Source of the DNA: Pseudomonas taiwanensis
Lineage (GTDB): Bacteria; Pseudomonadota; Gammaproteobacteria; Pseudomonadales; Pseudomonadaceae
Length of the DNA stretch: 64,000 nt
Reading direction: 5' to 3'
NCBI RefSeq assembly: GCF_013393345.1
Contig: NZ_QJRF01000043.1
Location: forward strand, 1 to 64,000
Under the pieces are notes generated by a model. That model was not told the origin of the DNA, made no database searches, and saw only the letters and a program-made list of their open reading frames with translations. Shown here piece after piece: positions 44,803 through 52,620 of the stretch. The position numbers were made by a program, and so were the translations under genes. The number at the start of each line of letters is the position of its first letter. Position 1 is the stretch's first letter.

Positions 44803-46117
44803 TGTCGGGATTCTCGGAGGCGAGGGGTTTGGCAACGCGCGCGACGCGCACCAGGTAGTTGATGACCAGCACGACGGCCAGCACGGCGAGGGCGCTGAGC
44901 ATTTCCACTTCGAGCTGGAAGCAGGCGGCGATCACGGTCAGCGTCAGCAGCATGCCAAGGCCGGCGATCACCGGACCGCCACGGAGCCGGAACGGACGCG
45001 CCAGGTGGGCATGGGTGCGGCGCATGCGGATGTAGGCGGCGAACAGGAACAGGTGGCAGGTGCACAGCAGCAGTACCACACACAGCAGCAGTTTCTCCGG
45101 GCTGACCAGGGTCAGCGGCAGGCCGATGGCGGCCAGCACCAGGAGCGCCACATAGGGCGAACCGCGACGGTTGGTCCGTGCCAGGGCTGCCGGGAAGTAT
45201 CCATCGCGGGACAGGGCGAAGAGCTGGCGGGAGGCCGAATAGACCACGGAGAAGAAGGTCGCCAGCAGGCCGCAGATGGCGCCGATGCCGACCAGTTGCG
45301 CCAGCCAGCTCGAGGCGTCGTAGCGGCCGCTGTGGGTCATCGCGGCGTACAGCGGGTCGGCGGCCGTGCCGACCACCTGAACCCCGGCGGCACCCGGTGC
45401 GCAGACCAGCACGGTGAGCGCGGTCAACAGCAGGGTGCCGACCGCTGCGGCGATGCCGCGGGACATGGCACGGCCCGGATCGGCGGCTTCTTCGGCGGCG
45501 GAACTGACCTGCTCGATGCAGATGAACATCCAGATCGCGAACGGCACGCAGGCGAAGACGCCCTGCAGGCTGAGGGACTCGGCAAAGCTTCCCGTGGTGC
45601 CAAGCAGGTTGGCGCTATCCAGCTGCGGCACCATCGCGGCGCCGAACACCAGCAGGGTCACGGCGGCGATGGCCCCGGCCAGCAGGGTGACGCCGAGGGC
45701 TTCACCGACGCCCCGGATGTGGATGCCGATGATCAGGGCGAACAGCCCCACTTTCACCGGCCAACCGCCAAAGCCGAACACCGATTCCATATAGGAGGCG
45801 ACGAAGGTGGCCGCGGCGCCGGTGCCGATGGTGAGCGCCAGCGCGCAGGCGGAGCCCACCAGGTAGCCGACGAAGGGACCGAAGGCGCTCTGGGCGTAAG
45901 CGAACACGCCACCGGCATGGGGCATGGCGGTGGACAGCTCGCTGATGCACAGCGCCAGTCCGCAGCTCAGCGCTGCCATCAGCAGGGTGGCCAGGAGCAT
46001 GTTGGACCAGCCGTTGTCGGCGAGGCCGAAGTTCCAGCCGGAGAACTGGCCGGCGACGACCAGCGATATGCCGAGCCCCGCGATCTGGGGCCACCCGAGT
46101 ACAGCTTTCTTGAGCAT
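44795..46117 (-). CDS. APC-family amino acid/amine permease, ethanolamine permease-like
   Basis: The 440-residue protein has 12 predicted membrane helices of the APC superfamily. The opening GISLVVAGQFSGWNFGLADN resembles the ethanolamine permease (Eat) branch, and IWMFICIEQVSSAAEEAADP is the TM6 region with the family's conserved Glu. It is the first gene of a set with the phospho-lyase-like enzyme and kinase, with overlapping ends. An exact 9-base inverted repeat lies 34 bases upstream of its start. Ethanolamine is the best guess for cargo; hydroxylysine is the alternative. Confidence 0.85.
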   Translation of the reverse strand: MLKKAVLGWPQIAGLGISLVVAGQFSGWNFGLADNGWSNMLLATLLMAALSCGLALCISELSTAMPHAGGVFAYAQSAFGPFVGYLVGSACALALTIGTGAAATFVASYMESVFGFGGWPVKVGLFALIIGIHIRGVGEALGVTLLAGAIAAVTLLVFGAAMVPQLDSANLLGTTGSFAESLSLQGVFACVPFAIWMFICIEQVSSAAEEAADPGRAMSRGIAAAVGTLLLTALTVLVCAPGAAGVQVVGTAADPLYAAMTHSGRYDASSWLAQLVGIGAICGLLATFFSVVYSASRQLFALSRDGYFPAALARTNRRGSPYVALLVLAAIGLPLTLVSPEKLLLCVVLLLCTCHLFLFAAYIRMRRTHAHLARPFRLRGGPVIAGLGMLLTLTVIAACFQLEVEMLSALAVLAVVLVINYLVRVARVAKPLASENPDNV

Positions 46118-46150
46118 GGCGATGCTTCCTTCTTGTTGTTGTGCCGTGAG

Positions 46151-46173
46151 CAGGCACGGGATGACCGTGCCTG
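46151..46173. promoter_or_regulatory. Perfect inverted repeat before the permease gene
   Basis: CAGGCACGG and CCGTGCCTG are exact 9-base arms around GATGA, 34 bases before the permease start codon. It could be an operator for the AraC/EutR-like protein or another repressor, or an mRNA hairpin. No T-run follows on either side, so it is not a simple terminator. Confidence 0.55.
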
Positions 46174-46247
46174 TTGGGGCGACGTTAAGGCGAGGGAAGC
46201 GGTGGCGATATCAGGAATGCGCAAAGTGAAGCGGGGGCGGACCTGCG

Positions 46248-46278
46248 GCCCGCTTGGCGAATGAATTCGCCCCTACAG
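46248..46278. repeat. Family B repeat, reverse unit
   Basis: CTTGGCGAATGAATTCGCCC then CTACAGG is a reverse family B unit. Its partner may be the similar unit at 46386-46414. Confidence 0.7.
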
Positions 46279-46308
46279 GTGTGTGCCGGACTCAGTCATG
46301 GCACGTAC

Positions 46309-46346
46309 AGCTCCCTCTCCCTCTGGGAGAGGGTTGGGGTGAGGGA
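46309..46346. repeat. Dispersed repeat family D
   Basis: CTCCCTCTCCCTCTGGGAGA then GGGTTGGGGTGAGGG. The CTCTCCCTCTGGGAGAGG part is a good hairpin. Confidence 0.7.
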
Positions 46347-46385
46347 TGGTGGGTGTTGCAGGGCGTTCGGGATAAACCGTCGGCC

Positions 46386-46414
46386 GTCCTTCGCGAATGA
46401 ATTCGCCCCCACAA
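46386..46414. repeat. Family B repeat, reverse unit
   Basis: CCTTCGCGAATGAATTCGCC then CCCACAAG is a reverse-oriented unit just before the end of the convergent-side hydroxylase gene. Confidence 0.7.
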
Positions 46415-46428
46415 GTTCGCGGCCCACC

Positions 46429-46938
46429 TCACAACACCGCCCGTACCTCCCGCGCCGTCCCCACAAAATACTCCCGCGTGCCGAATACCCAGTCGAACCA
46501 GGGCTTGGTCACGCACCAGTTGGCCTGGGGGTTGGGACCCATGTGGTGGTCGTAGTGCCAGGGCAGGTGCTGGCGGGCCCAGTCCGGATGGTCGTGGGCC
46601 TTCTTGTGGGTGAAGTAGTAGTTGCCGGCGCAGTACCAGAGCGTCAGGCACAGCCAGGTCGCCCAGACGATCATCGGCGTCACCAGCAGGCTGGCGACTA
46701 CCAGCGCCCAGGCTTCCTTGCCCTGGGCATGCCAGCCCAGCGGGGCCCGGCGATAGCAGGGGTCGTAGAAGTCGTTCTGGCGGGCGTTGCGGTGGTGTTC
46801 GTGGAAATGGAAGCTCCAGAAGGTGCCGCGCTTGCGGCCCAGACCGTGCAGCACGACGCGGTGGAACCACCATTCGGTGAAATTGCCGAGCAGCAGGCCG
46901 GCGGGAATGCTGATCAGCGCTTCGAGGTACCAGGGCAT
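46429..46938 (-). CDS. Fatty acid hydroxylase/sterol desaturase family protein
   Basis: ATG at 46938 is chosen because AAGGAG lies 7 bases upstream; longer frames run into the neighbouring MFS gene. The 169-residue membrane protein has the histidine clusters of di-iron hydroxylases: WWFHRVVLHG, SFHFHEHHRNA, FTHKKAHDHP and LPWHYDHHMGPNPQ. Three hydrophobic segments surround them. Such enzymes hydroxylate or desaturate lipids at the membrane; the substrate is unknown. It is shorter than many homologues but carries the full histidine set. Confidence 0.82.
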   Translation of the reverse strand: MPWYLEALISIPAGLLLGNFTEWWFHRVVLHGLGRKRGTFWSFHFHEHHRNARQNDFYDPCYRRAPLGWHAQGKEAWALVVASLLVTPMIVWATWLCLTLWYCAGNYYFTHKKAHDHPDWARQHLPWHYDHHMGPNPQANWCVTKPWFDWVFGTREYFVGTAREVRAVL

Positions 46939-47044
46939 TTTCTTCTCCTTGTTGTCGTCCCATGCGACCCGGAGTACGACACCCGCCCCGGGCCATCCAG
47001 CCAAGGTTGGCGCGGGCCAAGGGTGGGAGCAGCCCGACTTTCGA

Positions 47045-48223
47045 TTAGCGTCGACGCAGCGCCAGCAGTACCAGTGCCGCCACGCAGAACGCCGCGCCGG
47101 CGATGAAGGTGCTGGCGGCTCCCTGGCTCTGCCAGAGCCAGCCCGCCAGCGTGCTGGCCAGCAGCAGGGCGGCGCCGCTGGCCAGGTTGAACAGGCCGTA
47201 GGCGGTACCCTTGAGGTCAGCCGGCGTAGTCGCGGCCACCAGTGCCGCGAGAATGCCCTGACTGAAGCCCATGTGCAGGCCCCAGAACGCAACGCCGGCC
47301 AATAGCAGCGTGGGGTTGTCGGCCCACGCCAGCAGCAGGTCGGCAGCGATCAGCAACGCCAGGGAAAATGCCAGCAGCCCGGCAGGCGGCATGCGGTCGG
47401 ACAGCTTGCCGGCGGGGTAGGCCGAAAGCATGTAGAAGCCCGCCATCACCACCATGACCAGCGGCACCCAGGTGGAGGAGAAGCCCGAGTCCTGCGCCCG
47501 CAGCACCAGGAACGCCTCGCTGAATCGGGCCAGGCTGAACAGCGCCCCCAGGCCAACCACCCACCAATACGCCGCGGAAAAACTTCTCCAGGCACGGAAG
47601 TAGATGGGTGAGCGCAGGCGCCGGGATGGTTGCACGATGCCGGGCTCCTCTACGCCGAACAGGATCAGGGCCACCGAAACGATGGCCGGAAGCACGGCGA
47701 ACCACAGCACCAGGGCGATATCACCGGCCAGCAGGATCATCAGCAAGATGGCCAGCAGCGGCCCCAGAAACGCACCGACCGTGTCCATGGCCTGGCGCAG
47801 ACCGAAGCAGGCGCCACGAATCTGCGCGGGAGCGATATCGGCCATCAACGCATCCCGCGGTGCGCCACGAATGCCCTTACCGACGCGGTCCAGCAAACGC
47901 GCGAAGAGCACCTGGTCGGTGCTACCCGCCAATGGGAACAGTGGCTTGGTCAAGGCTGCCAGGCCATAGCCGAGCAGCACCAGCGTCTTGCGTTTGCCGA
48001 GGAAGTCGCTGATGGCCCCGGAGAAGACCTTGACGATCAGCGCGGTGGCTTCGGCAGCGCCCTCGATCAGCCCCACCGCCAGCATGCTCGCGCCCAGGCT
48101 GCCCACCAGGAACAGCGGCAGCAGGCTGTGCACCAGTTCGGAGGACAGGTCCATGAACAGGCTGACGAAGCCCAGTACCCAGACCGTGCGTGGAATGCGG
48201 GGAAGGATGGTGGAAGCGGGCAT
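47045..48223 (-). CDS. MFS transporter
   Basis: The 392-residue protein has 12 membrane helices. The MFS A-type loop reads SGAISDFLGKRKTLVLLGYG and the second-half loop AGKLSDRMPPAGLL. FARLLDRVGKGIRGAPRDAL and MGFSQGILAALVAATTPADL are characteristic of a conserved efflux-type subgroup in proteobacteria with no established substrate. It is monocistronic. It is 106 bases upstream of the hydroxylase gene, in the same direction. Confidence 0.86.
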   Translation of the reverse strand: MPASTILPRIPRTVWVLGFVSLFMDLSSELVHSLLPLFLVGSLGASMLAVGLIEGAAEATALIVKVFSGAISDFLGKRKTLVLLGYGLAALTKPLFPLAGSTDQVLFARLLDRVGKGIRGAPRDALMADIAPAQIRGACFGLRQAMDTVGAFLGPLLAILLMILLAGDIALVLWFAVLPAIVSVALILFGVEEPGIVQPSRRLRSPIYFRAWRSFSAAYWWVVGLGALFSLARFSEAFLVLRAQDSGFSSTWVPLVMVVMAGFYMLSAYPAGKLSDRMPPAGLLAFSLALLIAADLLLAWADNPTLLLAGVAFWGLHMGFSQGILAALVAATTPADLKGTAYGLFNLASGAALLLASTLAGWLWQSQGAASTFIAGAAFCVAALVLLALRRR

Positions 48224-48294
48224 GTCCCTGTCCTGTCGGCACTGCCTGGTTCAGGTTAGGCGAGAAGAAGGTTAAAGGCGGGAATCGAAGCTTC

Positions 48295-48406
48295 TGTAGG
48301 AGCGAGCTTGCTCGCGAACGATCGGGGCGAACAGTCGGTCCAGGCGCCTTGTAGGAGCTAGCTTGCTAGCGAAAAGGAGCCATTCGCTGGCAAGCCAGCT
48401 CCTACG
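48295..48406. repeat. REP cluster (family A, three units)
   Basis: A standard TGTAGGAGCGAGCTTGCTCG unit is followed at 48350 by TGTAGGAGCTAGCTTGCTAG. The inverted partner TTCGCTGGCAAGCCAGCTCC ends near 48406. The units differ by compensatory changes in the stem (GAGC/GCTC, TAGC/GCTA, TGGC/GCCA), which supports selection for a hairpin. Confidence 0.82.
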
Positions 48407-48495
48407 GGCAATGCCGCTACTTGCAACACTTACTGCAGACACAGCCAATTCATTCGCCAACCGGGCCGCAGGTCCGGCCGTCGAACCCCTGGGAA

Positions 48496-49179
48496 TCAAT
48501 CCCTGTCATCCAACTCGGCCAGCCGATAGCCCACGCCATGGATGGTATGCAGCAGCGGCCGTTCGAAGGGTTTGTCGAGTACCTGGCGCAGTTGGTGGAT
48601 ATGGCTGCGCAGGCTGTCGCTGTCCGGGCAGTCGTCGCCCCAGAGGGCTTCCTCCAGCACTTCGCGGCGCACCACGGCCGGGCTCCTGCGCATCAGCGTG
48701 GTGAGCAGTTTGTGGCCGATGGGGTTGAGTTTCAGGCGCTGGCCGGCGCGGGTGGCCTGGAGGGTCTCGAGGTCATAGGTGAGGTCGGATACCTGCAACC
48801 GGCTCTTGCGCCCGCCGTGGCTGCGGCGCACCACCGCCTCGATGCGGGCCACCAACTCGGAGAGGGCGAAGGGCTTGACCAGGTAGTCGTCGGCGCCTGA
48901 CTTGAGGCCGGCCAGGCGATCTTCCAGGGTGTCGCGGGCGGTGAGCATGATGATCGGCGTGTCGCGCCGGGCCTCCTGGCGCAGGCGGTTGCACAACTGC
49001 AGTCCGTCGAGGCCTGGCAGCATGATGTCCAGCACGATCAGGTCGTAGTGCTGGGTGGTGGCCAGGTGCAGTCCCGACAGTCCGTCCTGGGCGCAGTCGA
49101 CGCCGTAGCCCTTGAGCTGGAGGTAGTCCAGCACATTGGCGAGGATGTCGCGGTTGTCCTCGATGATCAGTACGCGCAC
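48496..49179 (-). CDS. OmpR-family response regulator, ColR-like
   Basis: The start is GTG at 49179 with GAGGG 6 bases upstream; the protein has 227 residues. The receiver domain has the acidic pocket (IIEDNRD), phospho-acceptor Asp in LIVLDIMLPGLDG, Thr in MLTARD and Lys in YLVKPF. The C-terminal winged helix includes REVLEEALWGDDCPDSDSLR, then SHIHQLRQVLDKPF and LHTIHGVGYRLAE. This ending is very close to Pseudomonas ColR. The likely partner kinase is the ColS-like protein at 57863-59137. A ColR-type site lies 30 bases upstream of this gene's start, in the promoter shared with the PAP2 gene. Confidence 0.88.
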   Translation of the reverse strand: MRVLIIEDNRDILANVLDYLQLKGYGVDCAQDGLSGLHLATTQHYDLIVLDIMLPGLDGLQLCNRLRQEARRDTPIIMLTARDTLEDRLAGLKSGADDYLVKPFALSELVARIEAVVRRSHGGRKSRLQVSDLTYDLETLQATRAGQRLKLNPIGHKLLTTLMRRSPAVVRREVLEEALWGDDCPDSDSLRSHIHQLRQVLDKPFERPLLHTIHGVGYRLAELDDRD

Positions 49180-49210
49180 TTGCTGCCCTCGATCCTGCGC
49201 CGTGGCGCCG

Positions 49211-49226
49211 TTGATGTTTTTTTCAC
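49211..49226 (+). promoter_or_regulatory. Candidate ColR-binding site before the PAP2 gene
   Basis: TTGATGTTTTTTTCAC matches 15 of 16 positions of the ColR consensus reported for P. putida, as I recall it: (T/C)(T/C)NA(C/G)NN(T/C)TTTTTCAC. It lies 71 bases before the PAP2 start codon and between the divergent regulator and PAP2 genes, so it could serve both. Confidence 0.65.
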
Positions 49227-49296
49227 AAGCCCTTTACCAGTTGCTCACGCCTGTCGGCACAGACTGCGGCGGACCCACTTGTCCAAGGACCTTCCG

Positions 49297-50028
49297 ATGC
49301 ATCATTCGCGTCCCTTCAACTTCATGCTCTGGAGCGGGCTGCCGCTGGCCGCCATGGCACTTCTCCTGCTGGTCGACGTGCCCAGCGTGGATTTCGCCCT
49401 CGCACACCTGTTCTACGACCCGCAGAGCGGCTTCATCGGCCGGCACAGTGCCTTCCTCGAAGACGTACTGCACGACCGCGCCAAGCAGGCCGTGATCATT
49501 CTCGGCGTGCTGGCCGTCACCGGGTTCCTCGTCAGCCTGCTGCCCACCCGCCTGCGCCAGTGGCGCCGTCAGCTGGGCTACCTGGTGCTGGCCCTGGGGC
49601 TGTCCACGGCCATCGTCACGCCGCTCAAGGCGGTGACCGCCGTGCAATGCCCCTGGAGCCTGACGGAGTTCGGCGGTGTCGAACCCTACTCGCCGTTGGT
49701 TGGTCACCATCCCTACGTCGACAAGCCTGGCCGCTGCTGGCCGGGTGGCCATGCCTCGGCGGGTTTCTGCCTGCTCGCCCTGTTCTTCGTGCTGCGCGAC
49801 CGCCGTCCACGGCTGGCACGGGCCACGCTGGTGGGCGCGCTGGCCCTCGGTAGCCTGTTCTCCCTTGGACGGATGATGCAGGGCGCGCATTTCCTCTCCC
49901 ATAACGTCTGGACCCTGTTGTTCGACTGGATGATCAGCCTGGTCTGCTACCGCCTCGTGCTCTATCGCCCGGCGCCGCTGGAAGCGGTCGCCAGGGCGGA
50001 TGGGATGCTGGACGTCAGTTCTTCCTGA
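49297..50028 (+). CDS. PAP2-family membrane phosphatase/phosphotransferase
   Basis: ATG at 49297 with AAGGA upstream gives 243 residues. The PAP2 signature is recognisable: K at the first motif (LKAVTAVQCPWSL), CWPGGHASAGF for the PSGH motif, and SLGRMMQGAHFLSHN for the third. The last motif ends HN where many homologues have HD. Five to six membrane helices are present. LpxT/LpxE-like enzymes of this fold act on undecaprenyl diphosphate or lipid A phosphate. Its location opposite a ColR-like gene and beside lipid-modification genes fits a lipid A or carrier-lipid role. Its 3' end overlaps the convergent beta-propeller gene by 14 bases. Confidence 0.85.
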   Translation: MHHSRPFNFMLWSGLPLAAMALLLLVDVPSVDFALAHLFYDPQSGFIGRHSAFLEDVLHDRAKQAVIILGVLAVTGFLVSLLPTRLRQWRRQLGYLVLALGLSTAIVTPLKAVTAVQCPWSLTEFGGVEPYSPLVGHHPYVDKPGRCWPGGHASAGFCLLALFFVLRDRRPRLARATLVGALALGSLFSLGRMMQGAHFLSHNVWTLLFDWMISLVCYRLVLYRPAPLEAVARADGMLDVSSS

Positions 50029-50974
50029 AACGGTAGAAAAGGTTCGGTTCGCTGACCACGTACAGCGTGCCGTCATCATCCAGGGTCAGGCCTTCGGCCT
50101 GGCCCGCGCTTTCCTTCAGGTCGCCGATGTGCCCGAGCAGGGTACGGAAGCTCACCATTTCACCGTTCTCGCCGAGTTCGATGACCAGCTTCGATTCATG
50201 GCTGAGCACCAGCAGGTGCCCTGTCCGGGTGTCGAAGTGCAGGTCGGAAATGTCCTTGGCGAAGACGCTCCGATCGATCCAGTCGCTGAGGTCTTCCACC
50301 TTGAGCTGAAGCTTGCCGCCCAGGCTCGCCTTGACGCCGGAGACGGCAAAGAGCCGGCGCGGGTCGCGCTCCTTGGCGACGAAGATGCGGTCATGCGTAG
50401 CGTCGTACGCCACACCCTCGAAGCCCTTGTTGTGGACGCTGGACGACAGCGGCAGGGCCAGGGTCTGGGCGTCCCGCTTGTCGATGATCTGGTCAGGCCG
50501 TTCGGGCAGGTGGAAGAACACCAGTTGCTGCTGGACTTCATCCGTGACCACCACCAGGCCGTTACCCATGTAGGCGAGGCCTTCCACGTCCTCGAATCCT
50601 TGCAGCGGGAACTGCGCGGCGATCTTGCCCTCGCGGTCCATCTCCACCAGCTTGATGGGCGGTGCATTGGTCACCGCCAGCAGATGCTTGCGGTCCGCCG
50701 CGAAATCGATGGCCGACAGGTCGTCATCGATACTGGCAATCGGGCGTGCCTCGATGTCCACGCGGTAATCGGGCAGCCAGATGCTGTGCCCCGCCCATGC
50801 GCCGGCATCGAGGCGGCTGCTGACATAGAACCAGGCGCGCTCGTGCCAATGGAACTTGCTGGAGGCGACAGCGGCCAGCAGCACTACGGCCAGGCCCAGG
50901 CCGCCCAAGCTGAAGGTGCGCAATCTGTGCTTTGGCTTGAGCCTGTACTTGTCGAGTTCAACTGCACTGTTCAT
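50015..50974 (-). CDS. SdiA-regulated/YjiK-type beta-propeller, membrane-anchored
   Basis: The 319-residue protein has one N-terminal membrane helix (LGGLGLAVVLLAAVASS) and a periplasmic propeller of the SdiA-regulated family. Repeating blades include DDDLSAIDFAADRKHLLAVT, GFEDVEGLAYMGNGLVVVTD, KGFEGVAYDATHDRIFVAKE and SAGQAEGLTLDDDGTLYVVS. Function of the family is unknown; the fold often binds small ligands or proteins. It is the last gene of the uronic-acid set, 75 bases after the GT83 gene. Confidence 0.85.
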   Translation of the reverse strand: MNSAVELDKYRLKPKHRLRTFSLGGLGLAVVLLAAVASSKFHWHERAWFYVSSRLDAGAWAGHSIWLPDYRVDIEARPIASIDDDLSAIDFAADRKHLLAVTNAPPIKLVEMDREGKIAAQFPLQGFEDVEGLAYMGNGLVVVTDEVQQQLVFFHLPERPDQIIDKRDAQTLALPLSSSVHNKGFEGVAYDATHDRIFVAKERDPRRLFAVSGVKASLGGKLQLKVEDLSDWIDRSVFAKDISDLHFDTRTGHLLVLSHESKLVIELGENGEMVSFRTLLGHIGDLKESAGQAEGLTLDDDGTLYVVSEPNLFYRFRKN

Positions 50975-51049
50975 GGCTATTTCCTGTACTACGGGCGAGC
51001 GCCGGCCGCTGGCCCCTCACGGGAGGGGCCGCAATCCGTTCGCGGTCCT

Positions 51050-52618
51050 TCAGTCGAGCGGTTGCTTCCAGGCGAAGCGGTAGGGTTGTGCGGTGGCGCT
51101 CGGGTCGTGGCATTGGCCGTTGTCGGCGTCGGCCTGCACCAGGTACCAGTCTTCGTCGTCCCCGTCGCCGAGGCGCCTGGCCTGGTCGGGCTTGAAGCAG
51201 CGCGGCAGGTCGGACGGGCGGATCAGGGCATGGCCGGCGGGATGGGTGCGTAACCACTCGGCGGCCTTCTCCATCTGGTTCGCGGCACCGACACCGAAAT
51301 GCACCAGCGGCTGGCGTGCGTACAGCCAGTGGCCCTCGCGCCAGTTGGTCAGCATCAGCTCGCCACCGCCGGTGGCCTCGGCCACTTCGGCCATCAGCGC
51401 CTGGCGCGGGTTGATACCTTCCCTGAGGGGCTCGACGTAGCCCCGTACGAACCAGGCGATGAACCAGAAGACGGCCAGGCCGATGAAAATCTTTCTGCCG
51501 CGAGGGCGCTGGGCGAACCAGCGACGCAGCAGCCAGGGCACCAGCGGCGCCATGGCCAACACCAGACCGGGCACGGCCGGGTAGATGTAGAGCTTGCGCT
51601 TGCCGCTGCTGAGGCTGAAGAAGATCAGCACCAGGACGACCCAGCCCAGCAGAACCAGATAGCGCCCATCCTGTTTGGTCAGCTGCCGGCGCCAGGCCGG
51701 CACCAGCCAGGGCAGGGCCAGTACGAGGGGCAGCCAGTTCTTGGGAATCACCTGGGTGAAGAAGAACCAGAAGGGTTCGCGGTGGTGCCAGGCGTCGGCA
51801 TAGCGCTTGGCCGTCTGCTTCAGGAGGATCTCGCTGAGGTAGGCGCGGCTGGCCTCGTCGCCATACAGCGTCACCTTGATGACCAGCGGCAGCAGCCAGG
51901 TGCAAATGGCCGCGAGCGTGACCAGCAGGCCCAGCGCCCAGGCACTGCCTGCACCGGGCATGCGCGCCACGCCACTCCAGCCACGGCGTGCGGCATAGGC
52001 GTAGGGAATGAGCATCAGCGCCGGCAGGAAGCCTACGCCCTTGCTGATGATGCCGAAGCCCATGGCCGCACAGGCCACGTAGAACCAGCCCCAGGCCGGC
52101 CCGAGCAGCAGGTGGCGAACCATGCCGTAGAGGCCGATGGCGATCCAGAGCAGGAGGAAGCCGTCGATCTGCCCGGCGCGCTGGATGCTGTAGGTCTGAT
52201 AGGTGGCGAGGAACAGCAGGCCGGCGATCAGGCCGATGCGGCGATTCCACAGGCGCGAACCGAGGTCGTGCAGGCAGGCGGTGGCCACTACGCCGGCGAG
52301 CAGCGCCGGGAGGAACAGGGCAATGGTGGGGGCAATGCCGAGCTTGCTCAGCCCGGCGATGGCCCACATGAACAGCGGCGGCTTGTCCGGGTAGATCTCG
52401 GCGGCTCGATGGGGAATCAGCCAGTCGCCGCTCTGGATCATCTCCAGTGCCACACCGAGGAAGCGTTCCTCATCCACGTTGGATGGGTGGCGCATGCCCA
52501 GTCCGGCACTGATCATGGCCGCAGCGAGCAACAGCAGGAGCAGCAGCGAAATGCGCTGGCTACCGACCAATCGCATGGGCTGGGCGCTTGCGTCCAGGGC
52601 AGGCGAGGTGCGACCCAT
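51050..52618 (-). CDS. ArnT-like glycosyltransferase (GT83)
   Basis: The 522-residue protein is an inner-membrane GT-C enzyme with about 12 helices. Near the N-terminus, NVDEERFLGVALEMIQSGDW and PDKPPLFMW are the first periplasmic loop of the ArnT/PMT family, with the catalytic Asp/Glu (DE) pair. SSGKRKLYIYPAVPGLVLAM is the conserved later loop. Family members transfer sugars from polyprenyl phosphate onto lipid A (L-Ara4N by ArnT, GalA by RgtA/B). There is no arn pathway here but UDP-uronic acid genes are present, so galacturonate is the likely donor sugar. It starts 2 bases after the GT2 stop. Confidence 0.85.
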   Translation of the reverse strand: MGRTSPALDASAQPMRLVGSQRISLLLLLLLAAAMISAGLGMRHPSNVDEERFLGVALEMIQSGDWLIPHRAAEIYPDKPPLFMWAIAGLSKLGIAPTIALFLPALLAGVVATACLHDLGSRLWNRRIGLIAGLLFLATYQTYSIQRAGQIDGFLLLWIAIGLYGMVRHLLLGPAWGWFYVACAAMGFGIISKGVGFLPALMLIPYAYAARRGWSGVARMPGAGSAWALGLLVTLAAICTWLLPLVIKVTLYGDEASRAYLSEILLKQTAKRYADAWHHREPFWFFFTQVIPKNWLPLVLALPWLVPAWRRQLTKQDGRYLVLLGWVVLVLIFFSLSSGKRKLYIYPAVPGLVLAMAPLVPWLLRRWFAQRPRGRKIFIGLAVFWFIAWFVRGYVEPLREGINPRQALMAEVAEATGGGELMLTNWREGHWLYARQPLVHFGVGAANQMEKAAEWLRTHPAGHALIRPSDLPRCFKPDQARRLGDGDDEDWYLVQADADNGQCHDPSATAQPYRFAWKQPLD

Positions 52619-52620
52619 GC

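Larger units (their letters stand above)
46118..46428. other. Gene-free interval upstream of the permease
   Basis: These 311 bases hold the permease promoter and a perfect inverted repeat (46151-46173), then family B and D repeats towards the convergent side. No gene is supported. Confidence 0.6.

Noticed and set aside
41415-46117. Canonical ethanolamine utilisation (eut) operon
   Set aside because: There are no eutB, eutC, eutA or aldehyde dehydrogenase genes; only the permease and AraC resemble eut components. The enzymes point to a phosphorylated intermediate.
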